Part shown: one piece after another, positions 7,109-12,186 of the stretch
Numbering within the stretch: the stretch's first letter is position 1
Layout of the letters: each line of letters opens with the position of its first letter
Source: VFKI01 sp033762075
Lineage (GTDB): Bacteria > Pseudomonadota > Gammaproteobacteria > DSM-16500
Assembly (NCBI GenBank): GCA_033762075.1
Contig: JANRLY010000044.1
Location: 1 to 12,186, forward strand
Length of the DNA stretch: 12,186 nucleotides
Direction of reading: 5' to 3'
Position numbers and translations under genes: made by a program
The notes under the pieces: model-generated
Databases searched by the model: none
Told to the model about the DNA's origin: nothing
What the model saw: only the letters and a program-made list of their open reading frames with translations

Positions 7109-8599
7109 ATGAAATTTACAATTTGGCATGGCCACCCAGAGAAACAATCCACGGACTGTATCATTACGGGCATTTACGAAAAGAATAAACTTTCTAAATC
7201 TGCCACGCTTCTCAATAAGAGCACACATGGTATGTTACACCGCCTTGCAGAACAAGGTGATCTCAGGGGTAAAATCGCCGAAACTTATGTGCTGCATCAC
7301 TTAACAGGCTCAGAAGCACAACGTGTCTTACTCGTGGGTGCCGGCAAAGAGGAAACACTTTCCTTGCCAAATTATCGCAAAATGATTGCGGCTAGCATGC
7401 AAGCTTTATTAAAAACACCAGCTGAAAAGGTCCTGTTTTGCCTCACTGAATTACCCGTTGAAGGACTTCATGAAGCCGATAAAATTCGACATGCGATTGA
7501 TGTGATGCAATATACCTTGTACGAATTTGATCATTATCGCAGTGAAAAAAGTCCAAAGCGTAAACTTCACTCGATTGAGATTTACACCACAGACAAAAAA
7601 CACACGAAAGCAGCAGAAAAAGCGCTCGCACAAGGCTTAGCAATTGCAGACGGCGTTAAATTCACGCGCGACCTCGCGAATCAACCTGCGAATGTTTGCA
7701 CACCCACTTGGGTAGCGAATCGTGCAAAAGCGTTTGCCGCTGAGTATTCTAATATCAAAATGCAAGTTTTAGACGAAAAAGAAATGCTCAAATTAGGCAT
7801 GGGCGCCATGCTAGCTGTTGCGGCAGGCAGTGAAGAACCCCCTAAGTTAGTTTCTCTCGAATATAAAGGCACAGCAAAAAAACAAGCGCCCATTGTCTTA
7901 GTCGGAAAAGGAATTACTTTCGATACGGGCGGTCTTTCTCTGAAGCCTGCTGATAGTATGGTTGGAATGAAATACGATATGTGCGGTGCTGCAACCGTCT
8001 TAGGGACAATGAAAGCCGCTGCAGAAATGAAGTTACCTATTCATCTTGTCGGCATTCTTGCGCTTGCTGAAAATATGCCGAGCGGTAAAGCGGTGCGTCC
8101 GGAAGATATTGTCACAAGTTTATCAGGGCAAACCATCGAGATACTCAACACTGATGCTGAAGGTCGCCTCGTCTTATGCGATGCACTGACTTATGCGGAA
8201 CGTTACAAACCTGATGTTGTCATTGATATTGCAACATTAACGGGCGCAGTCGTCATTGCTCTGGGACAGCATGCAACAGGTGTCCTCAGTAATCATCAAC
8301 CTTTAGCAGATAAATTATTAGATGCAGGCAAAAGAACACACGATCGCGCTTGGCAATTACCGCTCTGGGAAGATTATCAAGATCAACTCAAGAGTCCGTT
8401 TGCGGATATGAGCAACGTTGGTGGTCGAAGTGCTGGCACCATCACAGCAGCTTGTTTTTTATCGCGCTTCACTAAAAAATATCACTGGGCACATCTTGAT
8501 GTCGCAGGCACAGCAGCGATGATGATGGGCGGAAGCGAACGTTACGCAACGGGCAGACCTGTTCCTTTGTTGGCACAGTATTTAATTGATCGGAGTTAG
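7109..8599 (+). CDS. pepA: Leucyl aminopeptidase PepA (M17 family)
   Basis: A 496-residue cytosolic M17 metallo-aminopeptidase (E. coli PepA has 503), forming hexamers that remove N-terminal residues from peptides with two metal ions. The N-terminal macro-like domain spans about residues 1-170 and the catalytic domain 175-496. Metal ligands by alignment with the lens enzyme are K267, D272, D290, D349 and E351; catalytic residues are K279 and R353. They lie in VGKGITFDTGGLSLKP (265-280), MKYDMCGAATVLG (287-299) and the family signature NTDAEGRL (347-354). The offset from the lens numbering is a constant 17, so the active site is intact. GGAG at 7100-7103, 5 bases before ATG, supports the start. 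The gene heads pepA-holC-valS. In E. coli PepA also binds DNA in cer/Xer recombination and carAB control; whether this one does cannot be told. Confidence 0.97.
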   Translation: MKFTIWHGHPEKQSTDCIITGIYEKNKLSKSATLLNKSTHGMLHRLAEQGDLRGKIAETYVLHHLTGSEAQRVLLVGAGKEETLSLPNYRKMIAASMQALLKTPAEKVLFCLTELPVEGLHEADKIRHAIDVMQYTLYEFDHYRSEKSPKRKLHSIEIYTTDKKHTKAAEKALAQGLAIADGVKFTRDLANQPANVCTPTWVANRAKAFAAEYSNIKMQVLDEKEMLKLGMGAMLAVAAGSEEPPKLVSLEYKGTAKKQAPIVLVGKGITFDTGGLSLKPADSMVGMKYDMCGAATVLGTMKAAAEMKLPIHLVGILALAENMPSGKAVRPEDIVTSLSGQTIEILNTDAEGRLVLCDALTYAERYKPDVVIDIATLTGAVVIALGQHATGVLSNHQPLADKLLDAGKRTHDRAWQLPLWEDYQDQLKSPFADMSNVGGRSAGTITAACFLSRFTKKYHWAHLDVAGTAAMMMGGSERYATGRPVPLLAQYLIDRS

Positions 8600-8617
8600 C
8601 CGTGCCCTCCGTAATCC

Positions 8618-8646
8618 GTCGTCCCGCGACTTGTTCGCGGGATCCA
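8618..8646. repeat. Palindromic repeat unit between pepA and holC
   Basis: TCCCGCGA (8622-8629) and TCGCGGGA (8635-8642) form a perfect 8-base stem around CTTGT, flanked by CGTCG and TCCAG. The core and loop are close to TCCCGCA-CTTGA-TGCGGGA at 6975-6993 and, on the other strand, to 104-134. It fills the short gap before holC and is likely to form a hairpin in the pepA-holC mRNA. Confidence 0.7.
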
Positions 8647-8650
8647 GTAA

Positions 8651-8655
8651 GAGGA
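8651..8655 (+). promoter_or_regulatory. Ribosome binding site deciding the holC TTG start
   Basis: GAGGA lies 8 bases before TTG at 8664. No in-frame ATG or GTG exists near the expected holC N-terminus, and an ATG at 8586 would begin inside pepA and read through the palindromic repeat. The site therefore supports TTG as the start. Confidence 0.7.
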
Positions 8656-8663
8656 AATTAAAA

Positions 8664-9104
8664 TTGCCCAAAACAGACTTTTACATCTTGCCTTTTGCAG
8701 ATGAAAAACACATCTTACAATTTGCTTGTCGATTAGCTGAAAAAGCGTATCAACAGCAACACCGGATTTATTTTCATATGCAAAATCCACAACAAGCGCA
8801 TCAACTTGATGAAATCATGTGGACATGGCGTGATGAAAGTTTTTTACCGCACAATTTAGTTGGCGAAGGACCAGACACTTTACCACCGATTCAAATTGGT
8901 TTTGATACCATACCATCGAACCAGCGTGATATTTTAATCAATCTCAGCCAAATGCTACCGGAACACCATACACAATTTAATCGCATCTTAGAAATTATTC
9001 CGCACAATGAAAAATTTCAAACTGATGCCCGTGAACGTTATCGCATTTATCGCGAATTGAACTACCCTCTTCAAACACATAAACCGACTCAAATAGAAGC
9101 CTAA
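8664..9104 (+). CDS. holC: DNA polymerase III chi subunit HolC
   Basis: A 146-residue protein from a TTG start (E. coli HolC has 147). Chi joins psi (HolD) in the clamp-loader complex of DNA polymerase III and contacts single-stranded DNA-binding protein, helping primer hand-off on the lagging strand. The family pattern is visible: TDFYIL (residues 4-9), a helix with FACRLAEKAYQQQHRIYFH, the block LDEIMWTWRDESFLPHNLVGEG (about 45-66, matching LDExLW...ESFxPHNLxGEG), RDILINLSQMLP, and a C-terminal RERYRIYRELNYPL. Length and motif positions support TTG at 8664; the longer frame from 8586 would add 26 residues encoded by repeat DNA. It lies 64 bases after pepA and 4 bases before valS, the usual gammaproteobacterial order. 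Confidence 0.92.
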   Translation: MPKTDFYILPFADEKHILQFACRLAEKAYQQQHRIYFHMQNPQQAHQLDEIMWTWRDESFLPHNLVGEGPDTLPPIQIGFDTIPSNQRDILINLSQMLPEHHTQFNRILEIIPHNEKFQTDARERYRIYRELNYPLQTHKPTQIEA

Positions 9105-9108
9105 AACT

Positions 9109-11868
9109 ATGGATAAAACTTACGATCCCAATGCTATCGAGCAACGCTGTTATCAATCCTGGGAAAAAAATAATACTTTTGCGCCGTCTGGTTCTGGCAA
9201 TCCTTACTGTATTTTATTACCGCCTCCGAATGTGACAGGCAGTTTACACATGGGACATGGTTTTGGATTTACATTGGTCGATATCTTAATTCGTTATCAT
9301 CGTATGTTGGGTGACAACACACTGTGGCAAGGTGGTACAGATCACGCAGGCATTGCAACACAAATGGTCGTAGAACGCCAATTAGCAGCAGAAAATATTT
9401 CACGTCATGATTTGGGTCGTGAAAAATTCATCGAAAAAATTTGGGCATGGAAAAACACTTCCGGCAATCGCATCACGCAACAGTTGCGTCGGCTCGGTGC
9501 TTCCATCGATTGGACACGCGAAAAATTTACGCTTGATGAAAGTCTTTCTCAAGCCGTACGTGAAGTCTTTATTCGCCTATACGAAGAAGGTTTAATTTAT
9601 CGGGGCACACGTTTAGTCAACTGGGATCCGCATTTTTTAACAGCCATTTCAGATCTTGAGGTTGTGAATAATGAAGAAGACACACATCTCTGGCATATTC
9701 GTTACCCCATTATCGGCACAAAAGATCACTTGGTTGTCGCAACAACACGTCCTGAAACTATGCTCGGTGACGTTGCTGTTGCAGTGAATCCTGACGATGA
9801 ACGTTACACGCATTTAATTGGCAAACAATTACAATTACCCTTAACAGATCGTACGATTCCTATTATCGCAGACGAATATGTCGAAAAAGATTTCGGCAGC
9901 GGTTGCGTGAAAATCACACCCGCACATGATTTTAATGATTATGCTGTGGGCCAACGTCATCAACTGGCACCCATTAATATTTTCACGCCCAATGCACATC
10001 TAAATGAAAATGCACCTGAAGTCTATCGTGGTTTAGAACGATTCAAAGCGCGCAAAAAAATTATTCAAGATCTTGAGGCATTAGGATTATTAGAAAAAAC
10101 CGAAAAGTATCGTACTAAAATTCCACGCGGCGATCGCTCAGGTGTCATCGTTGAACCCTATTTGACCCAGCAATGGTTTATGAAGATGGAATCTCTAGCC
10201 AAACCTGCCGTCGAAGCAGTGAAAAATGGCACATTGCGTTTTGTCCCAGAAAATTGGGATAAAACATGGTTTCAATGGTTAAACAACATTGAAGATTGGT
10301 GTATCAGCCGCCAATTATGGTGGGGTCATCGTATTCCTGTTTGGTACGATGATGCTGAAAATATTTACGTCGGTCATGATGAAAAGCATATCCGTGAAAA
10401 ATATCAACTCAGCGATGATCACGTTTTAACACAAGATAATGATGTGCTCGACACATGGTTTTCTTCAGCGCTCTGGCCCTTTTCTTCTTTAGGTTGGCCA
10501 GAAAATACTTCTGAATTAAAAACTTTTTATCCGACAAGCGTCTTAGTCACAGGATTCGACATTATCTTTTTCTGGGTCGCGCGCATGGTGATGCTCGGCT
10601 TAAAATTCATGAAACAAATTCCTTTTAAAGAAGTTTATATCACCGGCTTGATTCGCGACAGCGAAGGTCACAAGATGTCTAAATCAAAAGGCAATGTGCT
10701 CGATCCCTTAGATTTAATTGATGGCATCACATTAGACGCTCTCATTAAAAAACGCACCGAAGGTTTAATGCAACCCGAGATGCAGCAAAAAATTGAAAAA
10801 AATACGCGTAAAGAATTTTCTGAAGGAATTCAATCATACGGCACAGATGCTTTACGTTTTACATTTTGTGCGCTCGCCTCACACAATCGCGAAATCCGTT
10901 TTGACACCGGTCGCTTAGGTGGTTATCGAAACTTTTGCAATAAATTGTGGAATGCAGCACGTTATGTATTAATGAACACAGAAAATCATGATACACAACC
11001 TGGCGAAACATCCTCAGCAGATCGTTGGATTTTGTCGCAATTACAAAAAACCATTCAGACAGCACAAGCACATTTAGACAATTATCGTTTCGATTTACTC
11101 GCACATACTTTGTATGAGTTCACTTGGAATGATTTTTGTGATTGGTATTTAGAACTTTCTAAACCTGTTTTAACTTCCAGCGAAAGTACGCCTGCACAAT
11201 TACGCGGTACACGACACACATTGCTCAAGGTATTGGCTGATATTTTGCATTTACTGCATCCGATCACACCCTTCATCACCGAAGAAATTTGGCAACGCGT
11301 TGCGCCACTTGCTGGAGAAAAAGCTGGTACATTGATGCTAAATGCATGGCCCAAAGTAAATACCACCCTTATTGATCAAAGCGCAGAAGATTCTTTCACT
11401 TGGTTGAAAAATATTATTGTTGCCATCAGAACATTGCGCAGTGAAATGAATATTTCCCCCGCAAAGAAAATTACGCTTTTACTGAGAAATGGAAATGAAA
11501 AAGATCGAAACTATATTGAAATCCATCACGATTCTATCACCACTCTCGCCAAAGTTGAAAAAATCGATTGGTTAAAAAAATCTGAAACACCCGAAGAATC
11601 TGCCACCGTATTAGTTGGCACGCTCGATATTTTTATCCCTATGGCAGACTTAATTGATCGCGCACAAGAAACTGAACGCTTGAAACGTGAAATTCAAAAG
11701 TTAACGCAGGACATCGACCGCACACAAACCAAATTAAATAATCCTAATTTTGTTGAACGTGCACCGAAAGAAGTCGTCGAAAAAGATCAAACACGTTTAC
11801 AAGAAATGCGAGCGACTGTAGAGCGGCTAAAAAACCAACTAAATGCTCTTGCAAAAATCCCTCTTTAA
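9109..11868 (+). CDS. valS: Valyl-tRNA synthetase ValS
   Basis: A 919-residue class I aminoacyl-tRNA synthetase that charges tRNA-Val in the cytosol (E. coli ValS has 951). The N-terminal Rossmann fold has PPPNVTGSLHMGHGFGF at residues 38-54, with HMGH as the HIGH motif. The editing (CP1) domain, about 190-340, has ATTRPETMLGD (211-221) and VKITPAHDFNDY (267-278), which clear mischarged threonine. EDWCISRQLWWGHRIPVWY (395-413) and the KMSKS loop HKMSKSKGN (521-529) complete the active site. An anticodon-binding helical domain spans about 640-800, and a C-terminal coiled coil (about 845-915, rich in E, K, R, L and Q) is typical of ValS. All signature motifs are intact. The ATG is 4 bases after the holC stop with only a weak AGAAG upstream, so translation is probably coupled to holC. 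Confidence 0.98.
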   Translation: MDKTYDPNAIEQRCYQSWEKNNTFAPSGSGNPYCILLPPPNVTGSLHMGHGFGFTLVDILIRYHRMLGDNTLWQGGTDHAGIATQMVVERQLAAENISRHDLGREKFIEKIWAWKNTSGNRITQQLRRLGASIDWTREKFTLDESLSQAVREVFIRLYEEGLIYRGTRLVNWDPHFLTAISDLEVVNNEEDTHLWHIRYPIIGTKDHLVVATTRPETMLGDVAVAVNPDDERYTHLIGKQLQLPLTDRTIPIIADEYVEKDFGSGCVKITPAHDFNDYAVGQRHQLAPINIFTPNAHLNENAPEVYRGLERFKARKKIIQDLEALGLLEKTEKYRTKIPRGDRSGVIVEPYLTQQWFMKMESLAKPAVEAVKNGTLRFVPENWDKTWFQWLNNIEDWCISRQLWWGHRIPVWYDDAENIYVGHDEKHIREKYQLSDDHVLTQDNDVLDTWFSSALWPFSSLGWPENTSELKTFYPTSVLVTGFDIIFFWVARMVMLGLKFMKQIPFKEVYITGLIRDSEGHKMSKSKGNVLDPLDLIDGITLDALIKKRTEGLMQPEMQQKIEKNTRKEFSEGIQSYGTDALRFTFCALASHNREIRFDTGRLGGYRNFCNKLWNAARYVLMNTENHDTQPGETSSADRWILSQLQKTIQTAQAHLDNYRFDLLAHTLYEFTWNDFCDWYLELSKPVLTSSESTPAQLRGTRHTLLKVLADILHLLHPITPFITEEIWQRVAPLAGEKAGTLMLNAWPKVNTTLIDQSAEDSFTWLKNIIVAIRTLRSEMNISPAKKITLLLRNGNEKDRNYIEIHHDSITTLAKVEKIDWLKKSETPEESATVLVGTLDIFIPMADLIDRAQETERLKREIQKLTQDIDRTQTKLNNPNFVERAPKEVVEKDQTRLQEMRATVERLKNQLNALAKIPL

Positions 11869-11903
11869 AAAAGGGAATATCTAAAACCCTCCCCCTTTGA
11901 AAA

Positions 11904-11921
11904 GGCTTTGTTGCATAAAGC
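11904..11921 (+). mobile_element. Possible IS5/IS903-type terminal inverted repeat remnant
   Basis: GGCTTTGTTGCATAAAGC differs at 2 of 18 positions from the IS903 end as I remember it (GGCTTTGTTGAATAAATC). No transposase and no matching opposite end is present in the window, so it would be a solo or decayed end. The preceding CCCCCTTTGAAAA could be one half of a hairpin repeat cut at this point. Confidence 0.4.
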
Positions 11922-11936
11922 ATAAATTTCCACTTG

Positions 11937-11961
11937 TCATTCCCGCGTAGGCGGGAATCCA
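11937..11961. repeat. Perfect short palindrome ATTCCCGC-GTAG-GCGGGAAT
   Basis: ATTCCCGC (11939-11946) and GCGGGAAT (11951-11958) form an 8-base stem with a 4-base loop, flanked by GTC on the left and CCA on the right. This resembles common intergenic palindromic repeats in AT-rich proteobacterial genomes. No T-run follows, so it is not a convincing terminator. Confidence 0.65.
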
Positions 11962-12044
11962 TCATTATGTTCAAAAATAGCTAATCAAAAAATACTCAAT
12001 TTACGTTCAATATGCCTAATTAAAAACTTTATAAATTTGAAATA

Positions 12045-12060
12045 GATTCCCGCCTTCGCG
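12045..12060. repeat. Truncated partner of the preceding palindrome
   Basis: GATTCCCGCCT (12045-12055) is an exact 11-base inverted copy of AGGCGGGAATC (11949-11959). A complete unit would continue with GGGAAT after TTCGCG, but the sequence changes to CACTAGC at 12061, so the right arm is missing. Confidence 0.5.
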
Positions 12061-12092
12061 CACTAGCATCCGGTAAAACGGTATCATAATTG

Positions 12093-12143
12093 TACATCCT
12101 CCTGACGCCTTAAGAAACGGTAGATAGGAGGAATGTAATTTTT
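12093..12143 (+). terminator. Imperfect hairpin followed by a T-run
   Basis: TACATCCTCCT (12093-12103) pairs with AGGAGGAATGTA (12126-12137) with one bulged base and a 22-base loop, and the stem is followed by ATTTTT (12138-12143). It could end plus-strand transcription, although it lies 225 bases past the valS stop and its loop is long. The right arm contains a perfect AGGAGG, but the ATG behind it is immediately followed by TAA, so it does not serve an evident gene. Confidence 0.35.
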
Positions 12144-12186
12144 AAATTTAGGAGCTACGACACATAAACTGCATCTAATCCATACT

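Larger units (their letters stand above)
11869..12186. other. Gene-free 318-base mosaic after valS
   Basis: I see no credible gene on either strand. From left to right it holds a run resembling interrupted hairpins (CCCTCTTTAAAAAAGGG over the valS stop, then CCCTCCCCCTTTGAAAA at about 11887-11903), a possible IS end, a perfect palindrome, 83 AT-rich bases, a half palindrome and an imperfect hairpin. No clear valS terminator can be named: the stem over the stop codon lacks a T-run. Confidence 0.6.

Noticed and set aside
10859..11366. Minus-strand open frames within valS, and similar ones within pepA, lptF/lptG and the phospholipase gene
   Set aside because: They are shadows of strongly supported genes and show no family features or ribosome sites.
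11744..11974. Minus-strand 76-codon frame across the valS end and the downstream palindrome
   Set aside because: Half lies antisense to the valS coiled coil and half in repeat DNA; no ribosome site.
1..12186. CRISPR array, tRNA or rRNA genes
   Set aside because: No regularly spaced direct repeats, cloverleaf-like segments or conserved rRNA stretches were seen on either strand.

Overview
This 12.2 kb window looks like chromosomal DNA of an AT-rich gammaproteobacterium, probably of the Legionellales/Coxiellaceae type. Two gene orders point there: the lptF-lptG pair transcribed away from pepA, and the run pepA-holC-valS, which is a classic gammaproteobacterial neighbourhood. A zinc metallophospholipase C of the Legionella PlcC kind and a eukaryote-like myo-inositol oxygenase suggest a host-associated (amoeba or arthropod) lifestyle. 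The genus is inference; no rRNA or other taxonomic marker is present.

Layout. (1) 1-152: AT-rich leader and a GC-rich palindromic repeat pair. (2) 153-2697, plus strand: a membrane glycosyltransferase of the GT39/ArnT type, then myo-inositol oxygenase 25 bases later. (3) 2686-4649, minus strand: an unrecognised 217-residue protein whose 3' end overlaps that of the oxygenase by 12 bases, and a signal-peptide-bearing phospholipase C. (4) 4733-6900, minus strand: lptF and lptG, joined by an ATGA start/stop overlap, encoding the inner-membrane permease of the LPS export machine. (5) 6901-7108: divergent intergenic region filled by a long palindromic repeat and a candidate pepA promoter. (6) 7109-11868, plus strand: pepA, holC and valS, tightly packed. 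(7) 11869-12186: no gene; a mosaic of broken repeats, a possible IS end and a hairpin.

The lpt and pepA-holC-valS blocks are housekeeping genes. The accessory part is 153-4649. There, a secreted phospholipase C and an inositol-consuming enzyme sit back to back, with an unknown protein between them. One speculative reading is use of host phospholipid or inositol; the sequence does not prove it. The most interesting single gene is the myo-inositol oxygenase. All diiron ligands can be placed in it, but it has about 44 extra residues between the first two ligand motifs.

Four sites between genes carry members of a GC-rich palindromic repeat family (core like GTCCCGC...GCGGGATC), and the right end carries a related ATTCCCGC palindrome. 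They create false upstream extensions of three reading frames. I therefore moved the starts of the glycosyltransferase, the unknown protein and holC (a TTG start) downstream of them, and lptG to its overlap with lptF.
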